A stretch of DNA of 64,000 nt, from positions 709,466 through 773,465 of the forward strand of contig JAJAGP010000018.1 of NCBI GenBank assembly GCA_025084515.1, in the 5' to 3' direction. The stretch comes from Ancistrus triradiatus. Its lineage: Eukaryota > Chordata > Actinopteri > Siluriformes > Loricariidae. The notes beneath the pieces were generated by a model. That model saw only the letters and a list, made by a program, of their open reading frames with translations. It was not told the origin of the DNA and did no database searches. The first letter of the stretch is position 1. The number at the start of each line of letters is the position of its first letter. Below are positions 1 through 10,825 of the stretch, piece after piece. A program made the translations under genes and the position numbers.

Positions 1-837
1 GGAACAGAACTAGGAACGCGGCGGGAGAAGAAACGAGGTGCACACTGTGCCAAACAATTTATCAACGTCCCGATGAGTAAAGAGCTGTAATTTAGCACCT
101 TAGTTGGTGCAACGTTGTGTGCAGTTTACAGATAAGGTGTACGCGTAAACCCTCTGTCATAAGACCATTATAAACATGTTATTAGGTTGACATTTATCAC
201 CCAGCATCGGTCAGTTTGATGATTCCTATAACCTATAGTATCTTAACTATAAGACCCTTATTTAATGCAAAGTATTAAGCTGTTGTGGTATCATGGTATC
301 AGGCGCATCTACTTGCATGGCTCTGGTTCTGAGTCTGTCTCGCCTGAGTATTGTCAGCTGTGGCAGATGTCCAGTCATCAAATAATCAGCATTTAAGCCG
401 GCGTCTCTGATTAGTCAGTGTGTGACATTCACTCTTGTTTCGATTGTGTCTGATTGTGTCTTCTGAATTCATGTAGGCATGCTTTGTGTGTTGCGGTCGC
501 GGCTCAGTCGTGTTGTGTTTAGAGTCCTCAACAATACACCACAATATTATGCAACAGTGATCTGGAGGTTATGCTGCGGAGCCACACAAGGGCGAGCAAT
601 ACATAAATAATGTATTACAAGAAGAGCATGGGCACAGACTCATATTTTACCTCCTTTAATCCTCTGTTACAGCTACCACATAACAGTTGCACAGCTTCTG
701 AGAAGTCAGAATGGAGAAATCAACAGTGCAATGAGACATTAATTATGTAATGCAGTTTATATAAAGTATAACCAATGAACATTTACATGACCAGTTTTAC
801 GACATATAGCGGCTGCGCTTATGCAAAGTGACTTGCT
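1..837. other. Non-coding stretch, nothing recognised
   Basis: I see no gene, intact mobile element or long repeat here. Composition is mixed and somewhat AT-rich. No open reading frame of meaningful length is present. Confidence 0.5.
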
Positions 838-903
838 GAGGGATTTGAGTTTTCAACCTTACGACTGCTAGTCCACTACTTTAACCGCTGAGCCACCACA
901 GTC
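838..903 (-). repeat. SINE fragment (tRNA-derived head)
   Basis: On the minus strand this reads as the tRNA-like head of the SINE family present complete at 49648-49838. It keeps 'ggctcagcggttaaag', an A-box-like stretch, and a decayed B-box near 'caaatcc'. The body and tail are missing. It is a short, diverged match. Confidence 0.5.
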
Positions 904-997
904 AGTATTGACAGTATTGTTTTTGCACAGGTTGGTGTAATTGCCCGAGGAACTGTAATTTCTCTAAATAGAATGCAAGCACACTGAAAAATTGTCG

Positions 998-1570
998 TCA
1001 AGTCAGGTTCATTTCTATAGCACTTTTTACAATAGAGCATCGTCTCAAAGCAGCTTTACAATTTTAGATTGTCTCCTAATATCTAGGGCCAATCCCAAAT
1101 TGAGCAAGCCTAGGGTGACAGTGGCAAGGAAAAACTTCCTGAACATTATGCAGAAGAAACCTTGGGAGGACCAAGGCTCAAAAGGGGTGCCCGACCTCCT
1201 TGGGTGGCGTAGATGGTAAATGTAAGAGTGGAACTAATTTATGTAGTCAAATAATTCTGTTGTAATAGTTCCAAAAACATAACGTAACAATATGCATATC
1301 GGCATTATTTAGTTTGATACGCAAAGTCACTTTAGGATCTTGAGTCCTCGGCAGGAAAGTCCTTGGCGGCACGTCGTCCCCAGCAAACCGATGGAATTAG
1401 AGAATTACTGCCTGGCCTGGGTATGGTGGGGCTGGAGCTGATGACAGGAACAACTTGAGTGGAGATGAAGCAGAGGAACATCTTAGTGTGTGTGGCTGGA
1501 ATTGGTACAGGAACACAAGCTTGGAGAGAAAAGAGAAAGTGTAGTTAGTTATTGATTAATAGCACAGATT
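998..1570 (+). repeat. Repeat A, copy 1 (interspersed repeat with CTCAAAGCAGCTTTACA-type motif)
   Basis: The copy starts with 'TCAAGTCAGGTTCATTTCTATAG' (split here as tcaagtcagg + ttcatttctatag), followed by 'CTCAAAGCAGCTTTACA', 'AAATTGAGCAAGCCTAGGG', 'GGCAAGGAAAAACTTCCT' and 'GAAACCTTGGGAGGACCAAG'. A second block follows at about 1290-1570, with 'GGCATTATTTAGTTTGATAC' and 'AGCTTGGAGAGAAAAGAG'. The same order of blocks recurs at 51893, 54711 and 56719. This is a dispersed family in fish genomes. I cannot assign its class and saw no transposase. The short open frame across its first third is a by-product of the repeat. Confidence 0.8.
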
Positions 1571-2654
1571 CTATTAACAACCACTGATGCCATGAGTAGC
1601 AGCAAAAATAGCTGCAAGATAATGAATTATCGCCGTTGATAGCGCATCTGCGACACATGGCTTCAGTGGCCCTGCCTTGGCAACTTGGGTACTTCTTGAA
1701 CAGACTCCATTAATACTACATAAACATGTTGTTCTACTTGTCAACGACTGTTACTTATGATACTGAATTCAGCAGTACTTAAGGGAGACTTTGAGCAATG
1801 GGGCATGACTGACTGAATCCCCAGTGGCATGTTTTTCTCGAACTGTCTTTGCCGCGCATGATGCCGTGGAGCATCAAATAGACTATTCTGTCAGTGCTGC
1901 TGATTCTGGTCAAATAGGCCACGTTTTGCTAACAGCGAACAAATTGTTCTGGCGCGGCAGACCACACAAGCTTAAACAGGGGGTTCGCCGTCGGAGAGTC
2001 ATTCAAACATGTTGAAATGTTCACCAGGACACAAAGCTGCATTCTGCATGCCCAGAGTCCATCCACACATTGGCTGTATGCAGAAAAATTTTCTCACTGA
2101 AGGTTTTCTCACTGTAATACAGGGAATTAATGCTTTTTCAAAAGCTATACAGTTTAAACTCATTATCTCACCCATGTCTGTTGTGACAAATGAATTGCTG
2201 GTATAATCAGACAAAAAATTAAATAACTTACTTGCGTTGTTGGGTTCAAATAACACAGAAAAACAAGATATTTGAAGGTTATTCTGGCTACTTCGCATGC
2301 GCATACCGCCACTACAAAGGGGCCAAGACTTGCTGCCCTCCTCTCTCACACATTTACTAATATGTCGATTGTTTTTTTCAAATGATGGGGTGGGGCTTCT
2401 GTACTACAGTCCCATTCATATTTCAACCAGTGCCCAGTCTCCTCCTTATATAATGGCTCTGATGACAGACAGGGGCTGTACATCATCCAGCGTTGCAAGT
2501 TTAAAGTAGGAATAAAATCGCACCTACCAATGGTCTGAAACATGGCAACTTAGCGGAATAGATTTTAATTACTGGCAGAACGTTTGTCACATTTTAAGCA
2601 GGAAACCATACACCTGAACTTAATGATAGCATATAGATAAATTGGTTTCGTTCT
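1571..2654. other. Non-coding stretch, nothing recognised
   Basis: No repeat family or gene was recognised. A minus-strand open frame of 116 codons (1999-2349) and several shorter ones occur, but they show no domain, no splice context and no repetitive peptide pattern, so I treat them as chance. Confidence 0.45.
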
Positions 2655-2883
2655 TCATTTATCATCTACGCCACCCACTGAGGTCAGGTCCCTTTTTGAG
2701 TCTTGGTCCTCCCAAGGTTTCTTCCTCATAACGCTTAGGGAGTTTTTCCTTGCCACTGTCGACCTAGGCTTGCTCAACTTTGGATTGGCCTTAGATAATA
2801 GAAGATAATCTAAACTTGTAAAGTTGCTTTGAGACAATGCTGCGTAGTAAAATGTGCTATAGAAATAAATCTGACTTGACTTG
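2655..2883 (-). repeat. Repeat A, copy 2 (5' block only)
   Basis: Reverse-complement match to the first block of repeat A: it ends with 'TAGAAATAAATCTGACTTGA' and contains the complements of the 'CAAAGCAGC', 'GAGCAAGCC' and 'GGAAAAACTCCC' motifs. The downstream block with 'GGCATTATTTAG' is absent, so the copy is truncated. Confidence 0.8.
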
Positions 2884-3377
2884 GAATATCATTAACTCGT
2901 GGCAGCTGTAAATGGATGGTCAAATTGAACAAGGCTTAGCATGTGTACTTTTACTGGCACAAATATTATTTATTTCATGTTGTTAAAGTGTTTAAAAGGT
3001 GATATTGCTATGCCTGTTCAGGAAATAAGTGTTTCTTCAAGTGGGCTCATTCCCGCTTGGTCGGGTGCAGCCAGCCAAATATGTTCATATTTAAGTTAAT
3101 GTGTGCTTGTAACTGAAGAACCACGGTGTTGTATGTTTCATGGAGGGAATGATATATGTATAACAGTTTAACCTCAGATGCCGTGTAGATGGTAGCATTC
3201 CGCTCACGTTTTCAGCTTTTTCAGTAGTGTCTGTGATGCGTTTATGTATCATTTTCACACAGTTTTCTTGTGAAAAATGCCCTGTATATTAACATTAAAG
3301 TAGCACAAAAAGACAGTGTGACAATGGTGTTGTGCGTTTCAGGTCAACGACCTGTTTCACGAAACCTGTACAAAAGA
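2884..3377. other. Non-coding stretch, nothing recognised
   Basis: Mixed-composition sequence between repeat A and a Tc1 copy. No feature could be supported. Confidence 0.45.
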
Positions 3378-4702
3378 AGTACAAAAAAGTATTTAGTCAG
3401 CCACTGATTGTGCAAGTTGGATTTTTAAAGAATTTAATTGTAAATCATGGTGGAAAATAAGTATTTGGTCACCCACAAACAAGCAAGAATTCTGGCTCTC
3501 ACAGACCTGTAACTTATTCTTTAAGAAGCTCTTCTGTCCTCTACTCGTTACCTGTATTAATGGCACCTGTTTGACCTCGTTATCTGTATAAAAGACACCT
3601 GTCCACAGCCTCAAACAGTCAGACTCCAAACTCAACCATGGCCAAGACCAAAGAGCTGTCGAAGGACACCGGGAAGAAAATTGTAGACCTGCACCAGGCT
3701 GGGAAGAGTGAATCTACAATAGGCAAGCAGGTTGGTGTGAATAAATCAACTGTGAGAGCAATTGTAAGAAAATGCAAGACATACAAGACCATTGATAATG
3801 TCCCTTGATCTGGGGCTCCACGCAAGATCTCATCCCATGGGGTCAAAATGATCATGAGAACGGTGAGCAAAAATCCCAGAACTACATGGAGGGACCTGAT
3901 GAATGACCTGCAGAAAGCTGGAACCAAAGTAACAAGGCTACCATCAGTAACACACAACGCCGAGAGGGACTCAGATCCTGCAGTGCCAGGCGTGTCCCCT
4001 GCTTAAGCCAGTACATGTCCAGGCCCGTCTGAAGTTTGCCAGAGAGCATATGGATGATCCAGAAGACTTTTGGGAGAATATCATGTGGTCAGATGACACC
4101 AAAAAAGAACTTTTTTGTAAAAATTCAACTCGTCGTGTTTGGAGGAAGAAGGATGCTGAGTTGCATCCCAAGAACACCAAACCTACTGTGGATATGGAAC
4201 GTGGCTAGGTCTTCCAGCATGACAATGATCCCAAACATTTCAAAAAGCATTTGAAGGTCCTGGAGTGGCCTAGCCAGTTTCCAGGCCTCAACCCCATAGA
4301 AAATTTGTGGAGGGAGTTGAAAGTCCGTGTTGCCCAGCGACAGCCCCAAAACATCACTGCTATAGAGGAGATCTGCATGGAGGAATGGGCCAAAATACCA
4401 GCTAGAGTGTGTGCCAACCTAATAATGACTTACAGGAAACGTTTGACCTCTGTCATTGCCAACAAAGGTTATGTTACAGAGTATTGAGTTGAACTTTTGT
4501 TATTGACAAATATTTATTTTCCACCATGATTTACAATTAAAGTCTTGAAAAATCTTGAAAATGTGATTTCCTGGATTTTTTTCCTTATTTTGTCTCTCAT
4601 AGTTGAAGTGTACCTATGATGAAAATTACAGACCTCTGTCATCTGTCTAAGTAGGAGAACTTGCATAATCAGTGGCTGACTAAATACTTTTTTGCCCCAT
4701 TG
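3378..4702 (+). mobile_element. Tc1/mariner transposon, alpha family, copy 1 (decayed)
   Basis: The right terminal inverted repeat is nearly intact ('TAAATACTTTTTTGCCCCATTG', here split as taaatactttttt + gccccattg) and is followed by a TA at 4703-4704, as expected for Tc1 insertion at TA. The left end matches the same repeat from 'aaaaaagtatttagtcagcc', but its outermost bases are replaced. About 90 bp present in the copy at 44012 (between 'gtgcaagtt' and 'ggatttttaaag') are deleted. The body holds a broken transposase gene at 3638-4487. Confidence 0.9.
3638..4487 (+). pseudogene. Tc1-type DDE transposase pseudogene (alpha family)
   Basis: The product would have been a transposase that binds the element's own terminal repeats and cuts and pastes it at TA sites in the nucleus. 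The start at 3638 reads MAKTKELSKD, followed by the helix-turn-helix part (KSESTIGKQVGVNKSTVRAI; one Q/V variation aside). The first catalytic Asp lies in the WSDDTK block (about 4090). The second is in QHDNDPK (about 4220). The Glu is in LNPIENLWREL (about 4300). The gene is dead: a CGA-like codon reads TGA near 3807, frameshifts separate the segments, and about 140 bp are missing between 'cctactgtg' (4191) and 'gatatggaac' (4193) compared with the copy at 44360. The C-terminus ends in YVTEY at 4487. Length would be about 340 residues if whole, normal for Tc1. Confidence 0.9.
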
Positions 4703-4964
4703 TAAATAAAAGTCACACACCTTAAAGCTTTGCAACAGCTACTTGAAGACCAAAGATGATCAATGAGTGCTGACTCTCATGGGCTTTCCTCCCCAAGTCA
4801 GCTAGCTGACCTAAACCCCGTCGAGCATTTATGATTGCAGTTGAAGACAGAGAAAGTCGAGCGTTCATAACATCACAAGATGCTCTTTGAATTATTGTGC
4901 CGAGATATCATGGATCATTGGATTTAACACAAACTTGGGAAAGCAGTGAAAGAGAGAGAGCAGC

Positions 4965-5023
<59 letters not shown>

Positions 5024-5224
5024 CCACAAAAACAAGGCAGTGCTCCATTAGATTAAAGGACACTGTATGCCTTCGCTCATAACGGTTGCCCGGGTCTTTA
5101 TTACTGACCAGATCTCTAAATGCAACGTGTGGTGCTGTAACCAGATTATCAGCGCTATTTTTTGTTGTTTTTTGGTCTTCGTGTGATTTTAATGCTTTCA
5201 CTGATTCATATATAGCTTTAAATA
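4703..5224. other. Intervening sequence with CA microsatellite
   Basis: Unassigned sequence that contains the dinucleotide tract annotated at 4966-5022. No gene seen. Confidence 0.5.
4966..5022. repeat. (AC)n microsatellite
   Basis: An uninterrupted AC dinucleotide tract of about 57 bases, preceded by a short AG-rich run (agagagagag). Apparent Thr-His or Val-Cys open frames across it are artefacts. Confidence 0.98.
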
Positions 5225-5748
5225 CACTGCCAGGCCAAAAAAAAGTGACACACTCTAATATTTGGTTGGACCGCCTTTAACTTTGATTATGGCACGCATT
5301 CGCTGTGGCATCATTTCCACAAGCTTCTGCATTGTCACAACACTTATTTCTGTCCAGAGTTGCATTAATTTTTTCCAAAGATCTTGTATTGATGATGGGA
5401 GATTTGTTCCACTGCCCAAATACTTTTCCAGCACATCCCAAAGATTCTCAATGGGGTTCAGGTCTGGACTCTGTGGACTCTGTGGTGGACAATCCATGTG
5501 TGATAATGATGCCTCATGCTACCTGAACTACTCTTTCACAATTTGACACTTCTGAAACAGATTAACATATTTTCCACGACCACAGGATGTGTCTTTCGAC
5601 ATGGTTGTTTAAAAAATGAGAAGCTACTTACTGCGGCAGGGTTAAATAATTTTTTGCCAGCTGAAACATAATCACCAATGCAGTAATTATCCACTGGGAG
5701 GCTCTTTTTTAACTACTTAAGTATTTGCTTAGTTAAATTCACCAGTCA
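5225..5748 (-). mobile_element. Tc1/mariner deletion derivative, beta family, copy 1
   Basis: The left edge 'CACTGCCAGGCCAAAAAAAAG' follows TA at 5223-5224 (the run is 'cactgccaggcc' then A-tract). The right end, near 'accagtcagtgtg' at 5740-5748, is a decayed version of the same terminus. Read on the minus strand, the element has an ATG (about 5601) followed directly by KDTSC-like codons. It then jumps into the C-terminal third of a Tc1 transposase, with WPPQSPQSPDLNPIENLWD ending in GGPTKY at about 5258. The DNA-binding part and the first two catalytic regions are missing. The element is therefore a non-autonomous internal deletion, sharing its junction with the copy at 22866-23201. Confidence 0.8.
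5255..5605 (-). pseudogene. Truncated Tc1 transposase remnant (beta family)
   Basis: The minus-strand frame 5255-5497 reads the third catalytic block of a Tc1 transposase (MDCPPQSPQSPDLNPIENLW, with an in-frame duplication of PQS) and the family's C-terminal tail (MPQRMRAIIKVKGGPTKY). Upstream on the same strand, near 5601-5540, lie a start codon and a short N-terminal stretch. The helix-turn-helix domain and both catalytic Asp residues are absent, so it cannot encode an active enzyme. Confidence 0.8.
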
Positions 5749-5782
5749 GTGTGTGTGTGTATGTATGTATGTATGTATGTAT
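5749..5782. repeat. (GT)n/(ATGT)n microsatellite
   Basis: A short GT tract passes into about six ATGT units (gtatgtatgtatgtatgtatg). It abuts the right end of the beta Tc1 derivative, a site where the ending GTGTG of the element may have seeded the repeat. Confidence 0.9.
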
Positions 5783-6614
5783 GCTGTCCTCCATGTCTGG
5801 CGCGTTGTCATCCGAGCTCTGTATCTATGGCAACCTTCCAAGAGTCAGTCAGCGTTTATATCCAAATCTTTTATATCGACGATTTACAGTTATTCAAGTG
5901 GGCTGTCTGCTGACAAGCTCGAGTTCTGATGTATTTCTCTGGAACGTCTTAGAAAAGCACCGTTGCTTGTTTGATTGTCACACTTCAAGACAAGTTACTG
6001 AAAGGAAACTCGTTCTTCTTTCTTTCTTTTATTTTGGAATAGTGTGTCCAAGGCCACCCCAAGTACTAAGCATACATGAGGAAGATGCGATACCTGCTTT
6101 GTAATATGGTGCCCTATACGCACTTTCACACTGGAGGAACTTTTTTCATAGCCCGTTGTCAGCAGGAGCTCTAGTTCTTACCCTGAGTGACATAATATGT
6201 GGTGGTTGGTCCTGACACAAGCACTTGTGTTGAGCTCAATCGCCATGTTTAATTATTCTTGTACGCCGGTAGCTGTATAATCAACAGATCTTCAAATTCG
6301 AAGAATAAAACACACAGACAAACGGACCGACAGTGAAGTACATTCTTTACTGACCCTATATGCGATGGAGGAAGTACAACTCGATTTGGAGTCGTCTAAA
6401 TGAAATTTGCACGGCTTGCGTCACTTCAGCGTCACACAGTGTCCCTCTTGGCGGTGCGAATGCGAACCAAAAAAGGCCCTGGAACAAATGTAGTTCCAAA
6501 GAGAGCTCAGCGGTTGGGTTGGATATCGTTTGCACATTTTATCAATTCCGGGTCTTTTTGATTCCAAAATAATGAAAAACATGCCAAATGTTTAGGCATA
6601 GTGAATATCTTTTC
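5783..6614. other. Non-coding stretch, nothing recognised
   Basis: No repeat or gene could be supported. The open frame 5751-6104 begins inside the ATGT microsatellite and has no recognisable domain. Confidence 0.45.
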
Positions 6615-6880
6615 TTTATTTCAAATAGAATAGTATAGAGTAGAATGCCTTTATGGTCACTATACATATGTACAATGAGATTAAAAGCCACTTCTTTCAC
6701 AGTGCAACACACACAAAATACAACACAAAAGAAATGGTGCAATGGTGCAGAAGTTTGAGGTAATAAATAAATAGATAAACTGTTATAATACAGTTGTTAT
6801 TGCACATTATGGTATTCCGCAGTATACACGTGTTGCACAATAGTGGAATCTAACAAGAAATATTGCACAGTAGATGGAAA
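6615..6880 (-). repeat. Interspersed repeat fragment (AATGCCTTTATGGTCACTATA type)
   Basis: The stretch 'gaatgcctttatggtcac' followed by 'gtacaatgagattaaaagc' and repeated 'ttgcacaatag / attgcacag' resembles a dispersed fish repeat that I know from memory as having many TTGCACA motifs. I am not certain of its class (possibly a LINE 3' region) or its strand. Confidence 0.4.
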
Positions 6881-7965
6881 GGAATCACTTTTGATTCCAC
6901 CTTCAAAAGGAATCATTTTTACGTTAAGCTTTTCCCATTTAGACCTATTATAAGTAAAAATCTTAACGTGGCTTAATGTACTAAAGCAGTGACCTAGGAA
7001 CTCCAAACTTCTCTCAATTACTACTGGTGATAAGTACAGTAATCTCTTCTGCTGAAATGATGAACATGTGGTCCAAAAGGAATAATCATTTTTACTTTAT
7101 GAGATTTACTTACCAGTAGGTTTAAATGGATAGTAAAAAGCTTCACTTAAAGTGATTCCTTTCCCTTTGGATCAGTAGAGCAGTAGAATGCTTATGATGA
7201 GTAGTAAATGAGAGAAGTTTGGTGTTCTTAGGTCATTGTTTTGGGCACTTTGTTATTGTTAGCCTAATTGCTTGACTTGCAGCACGCCAGCTTAGGGCTT
7301 CCGCTAAATGTCCTGCAAATGACACAGATTTTCAGTGTTGTTAACTGCATGGTTTACTGAAACCCCACCATTTTCAAGCCTCACCTTTCTCCTTCTGAGC
7401 AGTCTGCATTACATTGCACAGTTAGCCCACTATCGGATTCAGATTTATACAGCAGCAAAAGTCCTACATGAGTGAAATTAGCTTTGTTTTTGGTACTGGA
7501 CTTGCAAAAAAGATTCTCTTGCTCATCTTATAGTGCAGGGGTATCTGGTTGTTGTTTTTTTCTCTGTTAGCTCCCCCCCAAAAATGTTGGGGAGAGATTA
7601 GGAGCCTCGTGACCATACTGTGAAGCACATTTTCATGCTGCGCTAATTCCCAATAAATTCACATAGCACGTTAATCTTTAGTGCTGCCAGGACTAAGAAA
7701 TTGCTTCTTAAGGGCTTCGGTGGACTACTTCTGCAGAGCAGGTCCAAATCAATGAGGTTACAAAAATGTGGTTTATAGGATTATGGTATTTGTTGCTTTT
7801 GTATTTCTGTGTTCGGCGTTATGTTGGACGCTAACGTGAATAACTACGATAGATCTTGGCCCCTTGTTTATTGAATTAATTGTGGTTAGTAGATCAGAAT
7901 CTTCTGTGAGCATGATGTAGCTGTGGCAGTCTGGTCTCACTGAATAATTGAGCATATAAAGATTA
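6881..7965. other. Non-coding stretch, nothing recognised
   Basis: AT-rich sequence without a supported gene or repeat. The motif 'ggaatcactttt / ggaatcattttt' recurs several times between 6889 and 7170 on both strands, which hints at an old decayed repeat. Confidence 0.4.
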
Positions 7966-8518
7966 TACACTCACAAACCGATTTATTAGGTTCAGCTCCT
8001 TGTTTCTAAACTCGTCCATTTTTTCAGTTCCACTTACCATATAGATGCACTGTGTGGACTGTAGTCCATCTGTTTCTCTACATACTTTGCTAGTTCCCTT
8101 TACTCTGTTCTCTAATGGTCAGGACCCCCATAGATCAGGTCCTATTTGGGTGGTGGATCATTCTCAGCACTGCAATGACTCTAACATGTGTGTGGGAATG
8201 TGGTAGCCTAGCAGGTAAGGGACTGGACTATGGACCAGAAGGTCCAGGGTTCAAATCCTACCTCTGCCAAGCTGCCACTGTTGGCTTCTTGAGCAAGGCC
8301 CTTAATCCACAAGGCCCTTGCTTGGATTGTAAGACTGTATAACTTGTAAGTCGCTAAATGCTGTTAATGTAAATGTACATAAAGTATGTAGACAAACAAA
8401 TGGACTACAGTCTGTATTTTAGAACTACAAAGTCTATGTGGTTTGTAGAGCTGATGAAATGGACAATGGATGTAGAAACAAGGAGGTGTATTTAATAAAG
8501 TGGCCGGGGAATGTTTGT
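7966..8518. mobile_element. Palindromic fish MITE (GGCCACTTTATTAG-type ends), split by a SINE
   Basis: The left arm (about 7966-8197) begins 'acactcacaaaccgatttattagg' (split at any convenient point) and continues with 'ccttgtttctaaactcgtcc', 'gtccatctgtttctctacat' and 'gggtggtggatcattctcag'. The right arm (about 8377-8518) carries the reverse complements: 'atgtagacaaacaaatgga', 'ggatgtagaaacaaggaggt' and 'tttaataaagtggccgggga'. This is a long inverted-repeat element common in teleosts. The centre is occupied by a SINE (8198-8376), and part of the right arm is missing. Confidence 0.85.
8198..8376 (+). repeat. SINE, tRNA-derived, inserted in the MITE
   Basis: The head 'gtagcctagcaggtaaggga' and B-box region 'ggtccagggttcaaatccta' resemble a tRNA (Leu-like acceptor end 'cctctgccaa'). 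The core is 'ctgccactgttggcttcttg', 'gagcaaggcccttaatccac'. The tail 'gtaagtcgctaaatgctg' is shortened compared with other copies, lacking the 'tggataagggcgtctgcc' segment. Confidence 0.9.
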
Positions 8519-9175
8519 ACCAGGTACCTTATGCTCTCCGTTTATGGAGCTTTAATGAGGTCAGGTACTGTACCTACTTGAAATAAATGCCTGTGGTCAC
8601 TTTACAGTCTGGAAACAAAATCTTTATCACAGTTATGACCGGTGGGATTAAATGCTTTAAGACGTTCCTTGGTATTTGTAGACATATTATCTTTCGAGTT
8701 GCTTTAGACAAGTATAACGAAGCAGTTATGCTTTCGAATCCATGTCTTTTCTGTTTAAGCGCTCACTGTCGGCTGTGTGTCTGATGTCCAGGAGCTTTCG
8801 TGCGCAATCAAAGATTACCACTAAACGCTTTGGAGACTTGATTTAATTACAATTTTATACTTAAGATCGCTGAAATACCTGACACGTAACAGCTTGTCTG
8901 TTCTGGAGGCTCAACTGTCAGGAGGCACAAAAGAGATCCAACAGTTAGGAATGACAAGTGTTCGAGTACATAATTACTGTAATTGGTTGCTTTTTGTAGT
9001 TTTCAAGTGGCTCTTAATATCAGGTTGAGATTTCTTAGAATAAAAGGGCACAGGGTGCTGCAGTAGTATGAATGTTTTTCTCTACGTTAAAATGTAATTT
9101 GTGTTTGTTGGTGAAAGACTTTGTTCTGTTAACAAGCACGACAAGCAGCAAGCCTAGGGAGTATCGCAGACCACA
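8519..9175. other. Non-coding stretch, nothing recognised
   Basis: Unique-looking sequence between a MITE and a Tc1 copy. No supported gene. Short open frames here lack domain features. Confidence 0.45.
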
Positions 9176-10562
9176 CAGTTTGAAAGTTTGTGAACCCTTG
9201 AGAATTTTCTATATTTCTGCATAAATATGACTTAACACATCATCAGATTTTCACACAAGTCCTATAAGTAGATAAAGAGAACCTAGTTAAACAATGGAGA
9301 TAAAAATATTATACTTGGTCATTTACTTATTGAAGAAAATGATCTAATGTTACATATTAGTGAGTGGCAAAAGTATGAGAGCCTTTGCTTTCAGTATCTG
9401 GTGTGACCCCCCTGTGCAGCAATAACTGCAACTAAACGTTTCCTGTAACTGTTGATCAGTCCTGCACACCGGCTTGGAGTTTTAATGCTGTTTCAGCCCA
9501 TTCCTCTGTACAGAACAGCTTCAGCTCTGGGATGTTGGTGGGTTTCCTCACATTAGCTGCTTGCTTCAGGTCCTTCCACAACATTTCCATTGGATTAAGG
9601 GCAGGACTTTGACTTGGCCATTCCAAAACATGAACTTTATTCTTCTTTAATCATTCTTTGGTAGAACGGCTTGTGTGCTTAGGGTCGTTGTCTTGCTGCA
9701 TGACCCACCTTCTCTTGAGATTCAGTTCATGGACAGATGTCCTGACATTTTCCTTTAGAATTCTCTGACATCATTCAGAATTCATTGTTCCATCAATGAT
9801 GGCAAGCCGTCCTGCCCAGATGCAGCAAAACAGGCCCAAACCATGATACTACCACCACCATGTTTCACAGATGGGTTCATATGCTGGAATGCAGTGTTTT
9901 CCTTTTTCCAAACATGACGCTTTTCTTTTAAACCAAAAATTTCTATTTTGGTTTCATCCGTCCACAAAACATTCTTCCAATAGCCTTCTGGCTCGTCCAC
10001 GTGATCTTTAGGAAACTTTAGACGAGCAGCAATGTTCTTTTTGGAGAGCAGTGGCTTTCTCCTGCAACCCTGCCATGCACACCATTGTTGTTCATGAACA
10101 TTAATATTAGCCAACATGGGAGAGGCCTTCAGTTGCTTAGCAGTTACCCTGGGGTCCTTTGTGACTTCGCCAACTATTACATGCCTTGCTCTTGGAGTGA
10201 TCTTTGTTGGTCGACCACTCCTGGGGAGGGTAACAATGATCTTGAATTTCCTCCATTTATACACAATCTGTCTGACTGTGAATTGGTGGAGTTAGAGATG
10301 GTCTTGTAACTTTTTCCAGCTTGATGAGCATCAACAACTCTCTTTCTGATGTTCACATACTTTTTCCACTCACTAATATGTAATATTGGATCATTTTTCT
10401 CAATAAATAATTGACCAAGTATAATATTTTTGTCTCATTTGTTTAACTGGGTTCTCTTGATCTACTTTTAGGACTTGTGTGAAAATCTGATGATGTTTTA
10501 GGTCATATTTATGCAGAAATACAGAACATTGTAAAGGGTTCACAAACTTTCAAGCATGACTG
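9176..10562 (-). mobile_element. Tc1/mariner transposon, gamma family, copy 1 (decayed)
   Basis: The left end reads 'cagtttgaaagtttgtgaac', a shortened form of the terminus seen intact at 24844 and 63671. The right end 'ttcacaaactttcaagcatg' + 'actg' runs to 10562 and is followed by TA. Sub-terminal sequence (ATCAGATTTTCACACAAGTC) is present in both orientations. Near 10345 the copy jumps from 'ctttctgatgtt' to 'cacatactttttccactcac', so the transposase N-terminal codons are deleted. Confidence 0.9.
9480..10345 (-). pseudogene. Tc1-type DDE transposase pseudogene (gamma family)
   Basis: The longest open piece is 10264-9782 (160 codons). It covers the end of the DNA-binding region with a GRPR-like hook (LPRSGRPTKITPRARHVI). 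It also holds the first catalytic Asp in VLWTDETKIEIFG (about 9960) and the HGGGSIMVWACF block (about 9860). After 9782 the frame breaks. Other frames then give the third block, WPSQSPALNPMEMLWKDL (about 9625-9570), and the C-terminal region towards 9430. N-terminal codons are deleted and several frameshifts are present. The product would have been an element-specific cut-and-paste transposase. Confidence 0.9.
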
Positions 10563-10605
10563 TAAGTATGCTGTGTATGCATGTATGTATTTCTGACTTA
10601 TATAT

Positions 10606-10613
<8 letters not shown>

Positions 10614-10673
<60 letters not shown>
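10614..10673. repeat. (TA)n microsatellite
   Basis: About 60 bases of uninterrupted TA repeat, preceded by a decayed 'gtatgtatgtatt' run. It starts about 50 bp after the end of the gamma Tc1 copy. Confidence 0.97.
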
Positions 10674-10679
<6 letters not shown>

Positions 10680-10825
10680 TATTTGTCTCATCTGACCATA
10701 AACCTTGATTTGTATTTGCTTAGCATTATATAAGTAGTATCTAGTATCTAAATAATATGCTCATCTCTTTGCCACTGGTGATACTGATCCGACAAATTCC
10801 ACATAAACATACACGAGAACGTCTA

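Noticed and set aside
1999..2349. 116-codon minus-strand ORF as a gene
   Set aside because: No recognisable domain or supporting context.
4897..5201. Thr-His and Val-Cys rich open frames
   Set aside because: Produced by the CA microsatellite.
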